Source of the DNA: DATBLE01 sp963775695
GTDB taxonomy: Bacteria > Actinomycetota > Thermoleophilia > Gaiellales > Gaiellaceae
DNA: 64,000 nucleotides
Assembly (NCBI GenBank): GCA_963775695.1
Contig: CAVZJU010000011.1
Span: forward strand, 186,001-250,000
Direction: 5' to 3'
The notes under the pieces are model-generated. The model saw only the letters and a program-made list of their open reading frames with translations. It had not been told where the DNA came from and did not search any database. Each line of letters begins with the position of its first letter. Position 1 is the first letter of the stretch. This document shows positions 51,054-60,200 of the stretch, one piece after another. The position numbers and the translations under genes are program-made.

Positions 51054-53207
51054 CTATTTGCAGAACCGATTGACCGGTGTCTTGCCGTCCCAGCGGTAGC
51101 CGTTTGCGTTCGCGCGCACGACGGTCGTCCGGTAGCAGCCGGGCTTGTGGCGTACGCGGACCGTCTTGCGGCCGTTGCCGAGGGTGGTGCCGCGGCCGGT
51201 GGCGAACGGGTAGCCGCGCCGCCGTACGAGCACCGACACGTATGCGTTCGGAACCGGCCGGCCGCGGACATCGACGAGCGAGACAGTCACGAGGAGCGTC
51301 TTGCCGGCGCCGATCCCGTAGCGGATGCCGGCGACACGGAGCGGGCCGGGCGCGACGACGATCGGCGCGGAGGCCGTGAAGCCGCCGCCGGTCGCCGTCA
51401 CCGTCCCGAGTCCGCCTCTGGGCCCGGCGGTGAAGTTCACGGTCGGTCCGGCGAGCGGTCGAATCGTCCCGAGGCCTGCCGGAGCGACCGTCCAGGACGC
51501 GGTCACGGGAAGCACGTTCCCGTACTGGTCGGTACCGATCGCCGACAGGGGCGTCGAGGCGCCTGCTGCGACGGTGCGCACCCCCGTCGCCACCCTCATC
51601 GACACCGGTGCGCCAGGGAGAATCGTCTCCGACTGGGTTCCGCTCGTCACGCCCGACGCCGAGGCGGCGACCGTCGCACTGCCCGCCCTGGTGTCGAGGT
51701 AGTAGAACGGCCCGGCCGCGCTTCCGCCCGCAGGGATCGAGAGGACGAGCGTCGGCGTCCAGGGGCCGGTCGGCGCGAGCGAGAACTGACCGCGCGGCGA
51801 GTTCGAGCGCAGCGTGATCGTGATCGCGGACTGCGCGGGCTGGACCGCGCCCGTCGCGTTCAGGAGCGTGAGGGAGATCGGTCCCGACGGCGCGCCGGCC
51901 GCGACCGTCTGCGGCGGGCTCGTGAAGGCGAGCACCGGCTGCGACCACGTCTGGAACGACTTCCACACCTGCGTGAAGGTCGCGCCGGGCAGGTCGCCCG
52001 TGCAGGACCCGGCGCACGCCTCGATGCCCGGGTCGGCCGGATTGATCTCCTGGCCGGAGTCGCGGATGGCCGCCGCCAGCCGGTCGAGGATCGCGCGGCT
52101 CTGGTTGACGTAGTCCGCGTTCGCGAGGCCGGGGTTCCGAGGCGCCCAGGCGAAGCCCCAGTGATCCTGCGGCTGGCCGCTGACGGCGCTGAAGGACCGC
52201 AGCGCGTAGACCTGCTCGGACACGAAGGATTCCATCTGGTCGAACGGGATTGCCGTCCAGCCGTAGCTGCTCGCCCACGACCAGGCGCCGTTGGCCAGCG
52301 GGCTCGACGTCGTCTGGACGAAGGTCCGGCCGGGCTCGATCGCGGGCGGGGCTACCCGGGCGAGGAAGATCTGGTGCTGGAGGTAGTCGTTCAACTGGTC
52401 GCGCCGCTGCTGGATCGAGGTCCCCGGCACGGCGACCCGGCGGTAGTCGCCGTAGACCTCCTGCGACCAGTCCGCCACGTAGGCGGTCATGTCGGTCCAG
52501 AAGCCGGAGTCGCCGAACCAGTTCTGGAGGTTCGTCTGGTAGCGCGTGGTGTCCAGCACGGACTGGCCGGCGCCGACGACGAAGACGGTGCCCTTCGTCC
52601 CCGGCCCTCCGTCGCCGCTGAAGAGCCCGCGGACGAGATCCCGGGCGTTCTGCCTGTCCCTTCCCACGCCCGTGCGGACGGAGGACGGGAACTCGTTCAC
52701 CGCCCAGGTGTCTCCTTTCGAGAGGTCGTAGCCGGCCACCGCCATCCGGCGCCGCGCCTCCACTCCCGCCTCGAACCAGGTCGAGTTGTTCTGCGCGACC
52801 CACGTCTGCCAGCCGGCCCAGTTGATCTCCGCGAGCGCGTGGAAGTTCGACCCCAGCGCGCGGATCTTCGCCGCTTCGCCTGCCCGCAGCGTCGTCTTGC
52901 TGGCCGCGAGCGGCGGCACCGAGATGTAGTACTGCGCGCAGGGAGACGCCTGGGCTGCGAGCCTGGTCGCGAGCCGCAGCCAGTCGGTCTGGGCGTAGAA
53001 GATTCCGCGCAGGGGCCGGCAGGCTGCCTGCCTGGTGGCGTGGAGGCGACGTGGGCGCTCCACGAGCTGCTTCCAGAGCTTCGCGGTCGCGGCCGGCTCG
53101 AGCGAGGGGACGACCGGGGTCGGCCGCACGGCCGCGTGTCCCGGGCCGGCGGCGACCAGGGCCAGCAATGCTGCGACACCGACAGCTGTTCGTCTTCCCA
53201 TCCGCAT
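51054..53207 (-). CDS. Large secreted protein with C-terminal Ig-like domains
   Basis: 717 residues with signal peptide (TAVGVAALLALVAAGPGHA). The N-terminal about 400 residues contain GIFYAQTDWLRLATRLAAQ, INWAGWQTWVAQNNSTWF and GDTWAVNEFPSSVRTGVG, an arrangement that resembles a TIM-barrel-like extracytoplasmic domain, but no family could be assigned. The C-terminal part has bacterial Ig-like segments (VLAFTSPPQTVAAGAPSG, MRVATGVRTVAAGASTPLSA, then a VSLVDVRGRPVPNAYVSVLV module). Likely surface-exposed or extracellular; possible glycan or polymer activity is unproven. Confidence 0.8.
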   Translation of the reverse strand: MRMGRRTAVGVAALLALVAAGPGHAAVRPTPVVPSLEPAATAKLWKQLVERPRRLHATRQAACRPLRGIFYAQTDWLRLATRLAAQASPCAQYYISVPPLAASKTTLRAGEAAKIRALGSNFHALAEINWAGWQTWVAQNNSTWFEAGVEARRRMAVAGYDLSKGDTWAVNEFPSSVRTGVGRDRQNARDLVRGLFSGDGGPGTKGTVFVVGAGQSVLDTTRYQTNLQNWFGDSGFWTDMTAYVADWSQEVYGDYRRVAVPGTSIQQRRDQLNDYLQHQIFLARVAPPAIEPGRTFVQTTSSPLANGAWSWASSYGWTAIPFDQMESFVSEQVYALRSFSAVSGQPQDHWGFAWAPRNPGLANADYVNQSRAILDRLAAAIRDSGQEINPADPGIEACAGSCTGDLPGATFTQVWKSFQTWSQPVLAFTSPPQTVAAGAPSGPISLTLLNATGAVQPAQSAITITLRSNSPRGQFSLAPTGPWTPTLVLSIPAGGSAAGPFYYLDTRAGSATVAASASGVTSGTQSETILPGAPVSMRVATGVRTVAAGASTPLSAIGTDQYGNVLPVTASWTVAPAGLGTIRPLAGPTVNFTAGPRGGLGTVTATGGGFTASAPIVVAPGPLRVAGIRYGIGAGKTLLVTVSLVDVRGRPVPNAYVSVLVRRRGYPFATGRGTTLGNGRKTVRVRHKPGCYRTTVVRANANGYRWDGKTPVNRFCK

Positions 53208-53426
53208 GGAGATCCTCGACTCGAACGGCTACGAGTAAAACGCCTGCCTCGTCAGCCGAGCCGGCAGACCGTCTCCACGGTAACGAGGCTCACCGGTTCG
53301 AGTACGCCGGAGCGTTTGAAGTTCCTGTAAAGATCCAGGCGTGCCCCCGGCGAGGTTGACAGCAGGGCACCGGAGGTGGACGCTTGAGCGGACCGCCCAC
53401 GACAACGTCGATCGGAAGGGGGACAG

Positions 53427-53624
53427 ATGAGCCTCATCAGCGAGTGGACAGACAAGGCGAAGAAGATGTTCGACAAGCGCGGCGGCATGGACGCCGCGAA
53501 GGAGGATGCGAAGGAAGTCAAGGACATCGCCGGCAAGGACGAGAGCCTGACCGACAAGGGCAAGGACACCGCCGAGGCGCTCAGGGACCCGGGCGCCCCG
53601 GGGAACGACCCGCCTGCGTCGTAG
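53427..53624 (+). CDS. Small charged antitoxin-like protein (Rv0909-type)
   Basis: 65 residues, rich in Lys, Asp and Glu: LISEWTDKAKKMFDKRGG, then KDIAGKDESLTDKGKDTAE. The pattern resembles the small Rv0909/MT0933-type antitoxin-like proteins of actinobacteria. It has a clear GGAAGGGGG ribosome-binding site. No toxin gene is adjacent, so the name may be misleading. Confidence 0.55.
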   Translation: MSLISEWTDKAKKMFDKRGGMDAAKEDAKEVKDIAGKDESLTDKGKDTAEALRDPGAPGNDPPAS

Positions 53625-53644
53625 GCTGAGCCGGAGCCGGCCCG

Positions 53645-53962
53645 TTATCTGCAGGCGTTCTTGAGGCTGGCGGTGTTGTTCGACTCGTCCGATTCGCGGA
53701 CGACCTGCGTTGGGTCCACCACGGCGACATACGTCGCGAGCCGGCAGGTCGACCAGGAAAACGACGCCGATCCGCCCGGCGGCAGGCCGGGGACGGTGAA
53801 CGTCCCGACGTAGGTGATGGTCAGGACCGACGCGCCCGCGGGTCCGTTGCCTCGGTTCGAGACCGTGATCGAGAACCGCGAGAAGGCGCTGACCACCAAG
53901 TCACTGGTCGAGGGATTGGCATCTTCACTAGCGTCGACCCGATGTCGCAGAGGCCGGTTGGG
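53645..53962 (-). pseudogene. CARDB-domain protein fragment
   Basis: An open frame without a proper start contains DLVVSAFSRFSITVSNRGNG and VAVVDPTQVVRESDESNNTA, the end of a CARDB (cell-adhesion-related) Ig-like domain. Upstream sequence towards tRNA-Thr has no matching signal peptide or first half. It is probably a 3' remnant of a surface protein. GTG 53897-53899 could start an 84-residue product. Confidence 0.55.
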
Positions 53963-54052
53963 GCGTCGTAGGCGTCAACTTGAAACATCCGCTTGAAACA
54001 CGCCCGGCGGCTGTGCCAGCTTGATCCCCAACCCGGCTAAACTAGGCGCCTC

Positions 54053-54125
54053 GCCCTCTTAGCTCAGTTGGTAGAGCACCTCCATGGTAAGGAGGGGGTC
54101 GACGGTTCGAGTCCGTCAGAGGGCT
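54053..54125 (+). tRNA. tRNA-Thr(GGT), integration target
   Basis: Complete cloverleaf: acceptor GCCCTCT/AGAGGGC, D-arm AGCTCAGTTGGTAGAGC, anticodon stem CCTCC/GGAGG with loop ATGGTAA (GGT) and T-arm GACGGTTCGAGTCCGTC. CCA is not encoded. Its 3' half is repeated at 60291-60334, so it is the left end of an integrated element and remains intact. Confidence 0.96.
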
Positions 54126-54126
54126 T
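54083..54126 (+). repeat. Left attachment site (attL) within tRNA-Thr
   Basis: 44 bases from the anticodon loop to the end of the tRNA gene, matching 60291-60334 in 42 positions. The integrase gene lies directly beyond it. Confidence 0.85.
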
Positions 54127-54143
54127 CAGGAAGTCCCTGCTGA

Positions 54144-55355
54144 TCAGCTCCTTTCGTTGTCGAGTGGGGCGACAAGAACGAGGCGCGGCGTCCACCGAGC
54201 GTCCACGGCTCGCCGGGACCGCTTGCGGCGCGGTCTGGGATTGCTGATGGTGAGCGCCTTAGCGGCGTTGGACCGAGACGTCCACCCAGCGTCCACGGCC
54301 CGTTCGACCGCAAGCGCGTCCAGAAGCGAGACCGCGTGTTCGCGGCTGTCCCGAGCGAGGTGTCCGTAGTGGCGGTCGATCATGGCGATGCTCGAGCCCA
54401 TGAAGCGTGAGACCGCGAACACCGAGACGCCGGCCCGCAGCGCGAAGGTGGCGTAGGTGTGGCGCAGGTCGTAGAGATGACGTAGCGGCTCGATTCTGGC
54501 GTTCGTCTGGGCCGGCTTCCAGTGGCGGCGGCCGAAGCTGCGGAAGTCGACGTAGCCGCCGCGCGAGTTCGGGAAGAGCAGCGAACTCCGAGAGGGCGGC
54601 AGACGCTCGAGCGCCTCAAGCGCTTTGGCCTGCAGCGGAACCGCACGCGTGCTGAGCCGCGTCTTGGTGTGCTTCAGCCGGCCGTTCGCGTACGCCCGCC
54701 GCACGTAAACGACAGCGAGGACACGGTCGATGTCGCGGCGCTCGAGCGCAAACAGCTCGGATGGTCGAAGTCCGGTCGCGGCCGCGAACACCACCATCGG
54801 CCCGTAGACAGAGCCGAGCTGACCGGCGACAGCCTCGATCTGCTGCCACGATTCGAAGGGTTGCTTCTCCTTCGCGCGCCGCTGCGGGTTCGGCACGCCT
54901 TTCTTGGCGGGGTTGTCGTCGAGCAGTCCCCAGACCACCGCACGGTTCAGCACTTGTCGGAGCGCCTGTGTCGATTCGAAGCGATGCCCCTCCGGAATCG
55001 TCAACCGCCACGCATACACATCTTTCGCCGACAGATCGGCCAGCCGTGTCTCGCCGAGGGCTGCGGTGGCTTTCCCCAGAAGCCAGCGCAGCTTGGCGAT
55101 CGTCACGGGCTCGGCCTCATGCATCTCCAAGTACTCATCGACCAGGTCGCCCAGCGTCATCGTCGCCGCCCGACCCCCGGGGCCGAGCCGCTCAAGCACT
55201 TTCGCGAGCGCCCGCACGGCCTCGGCGCGGGTCGCGAACCCGCCGACTTGCGGCCTCGCCGACCCGCGACCTTCAAGCCGGTACCGGTACGCCCATAGCG
55301 GCTGCCCATCGGCGCTCTTCGCCTTCAGCTTGAACACCTGACCCTGCTGGATCAT
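54144..55355 (-). CDS. Tyrosine-type site-specific integrase
   Basis: 403 residues. An N-terminal arm-binding part (YRYRLEGRGSARPQVGGF) and SAM-like core-binding domain (about 65-150) precede the catalytic domain. Catalytic Arg197 is in AATGLRPSELFALERRD, the second Arg298 in YDLRHTYATFAL, and the Tyr330 nucleophile in IDRHYGHLARD. The usual first His of HxLR is Tyr here and the later His is Ser, substitutions common in actinobacterial integrases. The C-terminus has a basic tail. GGAGG precedes ATG 55353-55355. Its 3' end abuts attL, the typical arrangement. Confidence 0.93.
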   Translation of the reverse strand: MIQQGQVFKLKAKSADGQPLWAYRYRLEGRGSARPQVGGFATRAEAVRALAKVLERLGPGGRAATMTLGDLVDEYLEMHEAEPVTIAKLRWLLGKATAALGETRLADLSAKDVYAWRLTIPEGHRFESTQALRQVLNRAVVWGLLDDNPAKKGVPNPQRRAKEKQPFESWQQIEAVAGQLGSVYGPMVVFAAATGLRPSELFALERRDIDRVLAVVYVRRAYANGRLKHTKTRLSTRAVPLQAKALEALERLPPSRSSLLFPNSRGGYVDFRSFGRRHWKPAQTNARIEPLRHLYDLRHTYATFALRAGVSVFAVSRFMGSSIAMIDRHYGHLARDSREHAVSLLDALAVERAVDAGWTSRSNAAKALTISNPRPRRKRSRRAVDARWTPRLVLVAPLDNERS

Positions 55356-55451
55356 CTTCGCGCCTCCTCGATCGAACTACCGGATCGAGGAATCACAGAC
55401 CACCCCTCTCAATGAGAGGTGCGCGAGCCGAACTGCCCTGCCCTGTTCCAG

Positions 55452-56828
55452 CTACGCAGCGAGCTGCGTGGTGAGGTCGAGTTCGCCCCAGAGCCAGGCG
55501 GTGTCGGGCCAGGCGGCGCCGGCGCGGCGGGCGTGTTCGGCGCGGTTCTCGATCGCACGGAGGAGGAGTTCGAGCTCGTTGCGGAGCTTCGGGATGGCGG
55601 CGGCTGCCCGCGGCGTGGCTCCGTCGAGTCGTTCGAGCGGCTCGTCCAGCCAACGGCGCAGATACTGGTCGAGGTAGCCGGCGGCCTGCGCGTCTTCCTC
55701 GGCAGCGCCGAGTGCGTGTTTTGGCTCTGTCCGGTCGAGGTCGAACGGCGCTGTCTCACGGTCGAGCAGCTGGGCGTTGCCTTCAAGGCGGCTGGCGACG
55801 AGCTCGAGCGCGCACTCGAGCCTCTCTTCGGAGATCGCGTCAAAGCGAAGCTCGTCGCCGGCGAGGACGAAGGTGCCGGTCCCGATCCGATCGGGGAACC
55901 CCGCGTAGGAGCTCTCGAAGAAGAGCGCGTTCGGCGGCAGCGGCGGCCGACGGGCGAGCAGCTCCGCCCGGTCGCCGGTGAGCTGGAAACACTCGCCGGT
56001 CCCATCCTCGCTCTCGCCGACCCAGAGCAGCTCCGGCCGCGCGTCCAGGACCATGAAGGCATCGTCGGGATCGACCAGCGACCACGTGGCACGCGCAGCG
56101 ACAACCGGATCGCCCTCGGCCGTGAAGAGGCTCGGCTCGACGGATCGACTCGGCGGCACGAAGCGAAGCAGCTCCCTGCTTGCAAGGCGAAAGACCTCGG
56201 ACAGCCCGGCTGGGTCGCGGGACAAACCGTACGCGGCTGCGAGCCGCTCGAGCTCGGCCAGAAGTTCCGCCTCCTCGTCGGGCGCGTACACGAGTACTGG
56301 CCCCCACAGCGTCGCGACCGGCTCGCCCGGCATCACGCGGCAGAGCACGACGTCCCACCGCACCACCTCGCACGAGACCGCCTGACTGGCGACAGCGACC
56401 AAGGCACCGGTGAGGAGGTTCTCGAGCTCCAGCGAATGGCCCGGGACGACAGCGCGCACACGATAGAGGCCGAGCCGGGCGGCGGCGATCCGCTCGGCGA
56501 CCTCGCGCTCGCCCGGGTCGAGATCGGGACGGGCAAGGTAGCGGGCGACCGGCGCCCCACCGTCCGTCAGCTCGCGATCGGAGTTGAACCAGGTAAGAAG
56601 CAGCGCGAAGTCGCGCTCTCCAATCCGGTGACTCTCGGGATGGAACTCCTCGAACGCCTCCGCGAGCTCGTCGCCGAACTGCTCGACCGACCAATCCGAA
56701 ATCGACCGGCCCACACGGCTGTCGTCACGAGCCTGCTTCGCCAGCCGCTCCTCCTCGAGCAGGCAGCACTGTTTGTACTTGCGGCCGCTGCCGCACGGAC
56801 ACGCTGCGTTCCGGGCAGTCTTTGCCAC
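55452..56828 (-). CDS. SEC-C zinc-motif protein of unknown function
   Basis: 458 residues. The N-terminus has the SEC-C zinc motif CPCGSGRKYKQCC (about residues 10-22). The rest is mostly alpha-helical, Leu/Glu/Ala-rich (e.g. SVEQFGDELAEAFEEFHPES, ELLAELERLAAAYGLS), with no catalytic motif I recognise. Larger SEC-C proteins often occur in mobile or defence contexts. Its start is 86 bases from the divergent primase-helicase gene, suggesting joint control, and it may be a partner or sensor for it; this is inference. Confidence 0.8.
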   Translation of the reverse strand: MAKTARNAACPCGSGRKYKQCCLLEEERLAKQARDDSRVGRSISDWSVEQFGDELAEAFEEFHPESHRIGERDFALLLTWFNSDRELTDGGAPVARYLARPDLDPGEREVAERIAAARLGLYRVRAVVPGHSLELENLLTGALVAVASQAVSCEVVRWDVVLCRVMPGEPVATLWGPVLVYAPDEEAELLAELERLAAAYGLSRDPAGLSEVFRLASRELLRFVPPSRSVEPSLFTAEGDPVVAARATWSLVDPDDAFMVLDARPELLWVGESEDGTGECFQLTGDRAELLARRPPLPPNALFFESSYAGFPDRIGTGTFVLAGDELRFDAISEERLECALELVASRLEGNAQLLDRETAPFDLDRTEPKHALGAAEEDAQAAGYLDQYLRRWLDEPLERLDGATPRAAAAIPKLRNELELLLRAIENRAEHARRAGAAWPDTAWLWGELDLTTQLAA

Positions 56829-56914
56829 CGCCGGTAACGGTACGAGCCGGAGTGGATGGTGCCTCGCCCGGGCGCCGGCAGGTCCGCTCGTTACAGTGCT
56901 CGGCCATCGCAGCC

Positions 56915-59245
56915 ATGTCCGGAAACGACCTTCAACACCGGCTCGACGGAGGCATGCGCGAGCTCGACCGGCTGCGCGTCGAGGACGAGCGGCTGCGAAC
57001 GCTGCTCACGCTCGCTCAGCGCACGAAGACGATCCTCGATCTAAGCCAACCGGAACGAGCCCTACGCGCCCGCTCCTCTCCGGCCTCGGCGGACGAGAAG
57101 GTCGCGCTCGTGCGACGTCTGTTCCGCGGGCGCGACAACGTGTACGCGCTTCGCTGGGAAAGCACACGCACAGGCAAGAGCGGCTATGCCCCAGCGACAG
57201 CGGAAGGGTGGAATCGGCATGGCCCGAAGACCTATCTGCCGATGAGCGACGAGGCGATCGAGCGCCATCTGCGCGGACGGGAGTCGATCGGCGTCTATCC
57301 GCTGCTCAAGGACGACACGTGCTGGTTCCTCGCCTGCGACCTGGACGGTGCGACGTGGCAGCTCGATGCCCTCGCGCTGCTCGAGGCGTGCGATGAGTAC
57401 GGAGTGCCCTCGGCGCTGGAGCGAAGCCGCTCCGGAACCGGCGGCCACGTCTGGGTCTTCTTCACGGCTCCGGTCGCGGCCTCGGTTGCCCGCCGGCTCG
57501 GCGCGCTGCTGCTGCGCGCGGCGATGAACCAGCGCGGGGAGCTCGATCTCGCAAGCTACGACCGGCTCTTCCCCAACCAGGACTTCCTGCCCGCGAAAGG
57601 GTTCGGCAACCTGATCGCACTGCCGCTGCAGGGTCGCTGCCGCGCCGCCGGCACAAGCGTCTTTCTCGATCCGGCGACGCTCGAGCCGTGGCCCGACCAG
57701 TGGGCGTTCCTGAACTCGCTTGAACGAGTCGAGCCCGAGCGGGTGGAGCGTCTGCTCACCAAGCGCGAGGAGATCGCGGTCGGCGCGGCAGCGCTTTCGC
57801 CGCAACGGACGCTGCAGCGAAACGAGCGGCTGCCGGCGGAGATTCGCTGCACGATCGGCGCCGACCTCGCGATCGCCAGAGCCGACCTGCCGCCGTCGCT
57901 GCTCGCCGAGCTCAAACACCTGGCCTCGCTGCACAACCCCCTCTTCTACGAGCGGCAAAGGCTGCGACTCTCAACCCACCAGACACCGCGGCTGATCCGC
58001 TGCTACGACGAGAACCTAACCCACCTCCATCTCCCGCGCGGCCTGCTCCATCAGGTCGAGGATGCGGTCGCGACCGCGGGTAGCGCGCTCGTGACCGACG
58101 ATCGCCGACCAACCCACACTCGGCTGCCGCTCGAGTTTCGCGGCGAGCTGACGCCGCTCCAAGCGAACGCAGCCGTCGCAATGCTTACGCACGACGGCGT
58201 TCTCGTCGCGCCGCCCGGAACGGGGAAGACGGTGATCGCCTGCGCGCTGATCGCGGAACGGAAACTGCCAACGCTGGTCCTCGCCCACAGCAAACCATTG
58301 CTTGAGCAGTGGCGCACGCAGCTCGCGACGCTTCTCGACCTCTCGCCGAAGCAGATCGGTCAGAAAGGCGGCGGCAGACGGAAGCTGACCGGGATCGTCG
58401 ATCTCGCGATGATCCAAAGCCTCAAAGCGATCGATGATCTCGATGCGTTCTTCAGCCACTACGGCCTGATCGTGATCGACGAGTGCCACCACCTGCCCGC
58501 CTTCTCCTTCGAGGCTGCCGTTCGGCACGCTCCCGCCCGCCACTTCCTCGGCCTCACGGCCACCCCGTACCGCCGCGACGGGCTGCAGGAGATTGTCACG
58601 ATGCAGTGCGGGCCGATCCGCCATCGGATCGCAAGCAGGGAGAGCCCCGCCGGCGAGATCGGCCTCGAGCTGATCGTGCGCGAGACCGGACTCGCATTCG
58701 CCGATGCCGCTGAACAGCCGATCCACGAAGTCTTCCGTCTGCTCGTCGAAGACGAACAGCGCACAACGCTCGTCTGCGACGACGTGCTCGCCGCGCTCGC
58801 CGAAGGCAGACGCTGCCTCGTGCTCAGCCAATGGAAACAGCACTGCCACGCGCTCGCCGAACGGCTGCAGAGCAGAGACATCTCGCCGCTCATACTTGAG
58901 GGCCGTCTGGGAAAACGCGGACGCGCTGCCCTGCTCGCCCAAATCGAGAACACGCCAGCTGACGAGCCGCTCGTCCTCATCGCCACCGGCCAGTACCTTG
59001 GCGAGGGCTTCGACTGCCCGCAACTCGACACCCTCTTCCTCGCCTTCCCCATCTCCTTCAAGGGCCGCCTCGTCCAGTACACCGGTCGCCTTATGCGAGC
59101 CCACGAGGGGAAAGCGACCATCCGCGTCTACGACTACGCCGACGTCAGAGTGCCGGTACTGCGGGCCATGCACGCACGGCGCCTGACCACGTACAAGACG
59201 CTCGGCTTCACACGCGAGCAGCAGACCCTCACGGCGGCCGCCTGA
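56915..59245 (+). CDS. Primase-helicase fusion resembling TOTE conflict-system proteins
   Basis: 776 residues. An N-terminal coiled segment (about 14-45) is followed by an archaeo-eukaryotic-primase-like domain (about 60-290): WFLACDLDG with Asp142/Asp144, RSGTGGHVWVFF with His178, and GFGNLIALPLQG. A superfamily 2 helicase follows: Walker A APPGTGKT (432-439), DECH (522-525), LTATPYRRDG (about 547), and a C-terminal helicase lobe with LSQWKQHCHALAERLQ, GEGFDCPQLDTLFLA and QYTGRLMRAHEGK. This layout matches the primase-helicase of TOTE conflict systems. ATG 56915 is the first sensible start. No nuclease domain is fused. Confidence 0.87.
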   Translation: MSGNDLQHRLDGGMRELDRLRVEDERLRTLLTLAQRTKTILDLSQPERALRARSSPASADEKVALVRRLFRGRDNVYALRWESTRTGKSGYAPATAEGWNRHGPKTYLPMSDEAIERHLRGRESIGVYPLLKDDTCWFLACDLDGATWQLDALALLEACDEYGVPSALERSRSGTGGHVWVFFTAPVAASVARRLGALLLRAAMNQRGELDLASYDRLFPNQDFLPAKGFGNLIALPLQGRCRAAGTSVFLDPATLEPWPDQWAFLNSLERVEPERVERLLTKREEIAVGAAALSPQRTLQRNERLPAEIRCTIGADLAIARADLPPSLLAELKHLASLHNPLFYERQRLRLSTHQTPRLIRCYDENLTHLHLPRGLLHQVEDAVATAGSALVTDDRRPTHTRLPLEFRGELTPLQANAAVAMLTHDGVLVAPPGTGKTVIACALIAERKLPTLVLAHSKPLLEQWRTQLATLLDLSPKQIGQKGGGRRKLTGIVDLAMIQSLKAIDDLDAFFSHYGLIVIDECHHLPAFSFEAAVRHAPARHFLGLTATPYRRDGLQEIVTMQCGPIRHRIASRESPAGEIGLELIVRETGLAFADAAEQPIHEVFRLLVEDEQRTTLVCDDVLAALAEGRRCLVLSQWKQHCHALAERLQSRDISPLILEGRLGKRGRAALLAQIENTPADEPLVLIATGQYLGEGFDCPQLDTLFLAFPISFKGRLVQYTGRLMRAHEGKATIRVYDYADVRVPVLRAMHARRLTTYKTLGFTREQQTLTAAA

Positions 59246-59343
59246 GTCAGCGCGGCGGCGTCCGCGGCGCGGCGCGGCGCGGCGCATGCGATCGAGACGA
59301 CCGTGTGCGTCCGCACGGATTGCGGGGGTCATCATCAGGACGG

Positions 59344-59384
59344 TTGACATAATGGAATAGTTGTATAAGGTCTACATTGTGTCA
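59344..59384 (+). promoter_or_regulatory. Toxin-antitoxin promoter/operator
   Basis: An AT-rich segment, unlike its surroundings, with TTGACA (59344) and TATAAG (59364; spacing only 14, so another -35 may be used). Imperfect inverted repeats TGACATAATG and CATTGTGTCA (59345-59354, 59375-59384) enclose the -10 and the GTG start of the toxin. Xre antitoxins bind such repeats. Confidence 0.55.
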
Positions 59385-59738
59385 TGGGAAGTCGAGTACA
59401 CGAACGAGTTCGAAGCATGGTGGGAAACCCTCGATCAGGAGGACCAAGAAGCGATCGACGCGGCGGTCGAACTGCTGGAGGAACGAGGACCCGCTCTTGG
59501 ACGACCGCTCGCAGACAACGTGCATCAGTCTCGGCATCCGAACATGAAGGAACTGCGACCTGCGCAGACGATCCGTGTCCTGTTTGCCTTCGACCCACGG
59601 AGAGTCGCGATCCTGCTCATCGGCGGGGACAAGCGTGGAGCCTGGAATCGCTGGTACGACGAAGTGGTTCCCGTTGCGGACACGCTCTACGACGACCACC
59701 TCGCCGAGCTGGGCGAGAAAACAGAGAGGAGGGAATGA
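59379..59738 (+). CDS. RelE/HigB-type toxin (Gp49-like)
   Basis: 119 residues from GTG 59379, chosen because it begins at the family's WEVEY; TTG 59361 would add six residues. Segments EVEYTNEFEAWWETLDQEDQ, LLEERGPALGRPLADNV, SRHPNMKELRPAQTIRVLFAF and AILLIGGDKRGAWNRWYDEV define the phage Gp49/HigB branch of RelE-like mRNA interferases. It is followed three bases later by the Xre antitoxin gene, the toxin-first order of higBA-like loci. Confidence 0.9.
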   Translation: MSWEVEYTNEFEAWWETLDQEDQEAIDAAVELLEERGPALGRPLADNVHQSRHPNMKELRPAQTIRVLFAFDPRRVAILLIGGDKRGAWNRWYDEVVPVADTLYDDHLAELGEKTERRE

Positions 59739-59741
59739 GCA

Positions 59742-60071
59742 ATGGCCAAGGCCTATAAGCAGCTTCGCGACAAGGTCCGCAGCGACCCCACCCGCGCAGC
59801 CCGTGTCACCGCCCAGCGCCAGGCGATGGAGGACGCGTTGGCGCTGGCCGAGATCCGCGAGCAGCGAGAACTCACCCAGACCGACATCGCCCGGGTGCTC
59901 TCGACCTCGCAGGCAAACGTCTCCCGCATCGAACGGCAACGCGACCTCTACCTCTCGACCCTGGCTCACTACGTCGCCGCGCTCGGCGGGACGCTGAGAG
60001 TCTCGGCCGTCTTCGACGACGAAGAAGTCGAGATTGGCGTTGGCAGCCAAGACGCCGCCGGCCGCCGCTAG
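59742..60071 (+). CDS. Xre-family antitoxin (HigA-like)
   Basis: 109 residues with a helix-turn-helix domain: LAEIREQRELTQTDIARVLS followed by TSQANVSRIERQRDLYLSTL. This arrangement, with recognition helix NVSRIE, is typical of HigA-type antitoxins next to Gp49-like toxins. It starts with GGAGGG upstream. It should neutralise the toxin and repress the promoter at 59344. Confidence 0.9.
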   Translation: MAKAYKQLRDKVRSDPTRAARVTAQRQAMEDALALAEIREQRELTQTDIARVLSTSQANVSRIERQRDLYLSTLAHYVAALGGTLRVSAVFDDEEVEIGVGSQDAAGRR

Positions 60072-60200
60072 TTCGATCGTCAGCTACGAGGCAAAGAGAA
60101 ACCCTCGCTCGGCGACCCGGAGGGCGCATGAACAGAACGGCTCCGCGGGAAAAGCGTCCTTTCGATGGAGCGTTTATGGAGCCTAGCGGTCGCAACCAGT

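Noticed and set aside
53345..53385. A promoter with TTGACA before the small charged gene
   Set aside because: No -10 element at a proper distance follows the TTGACA.
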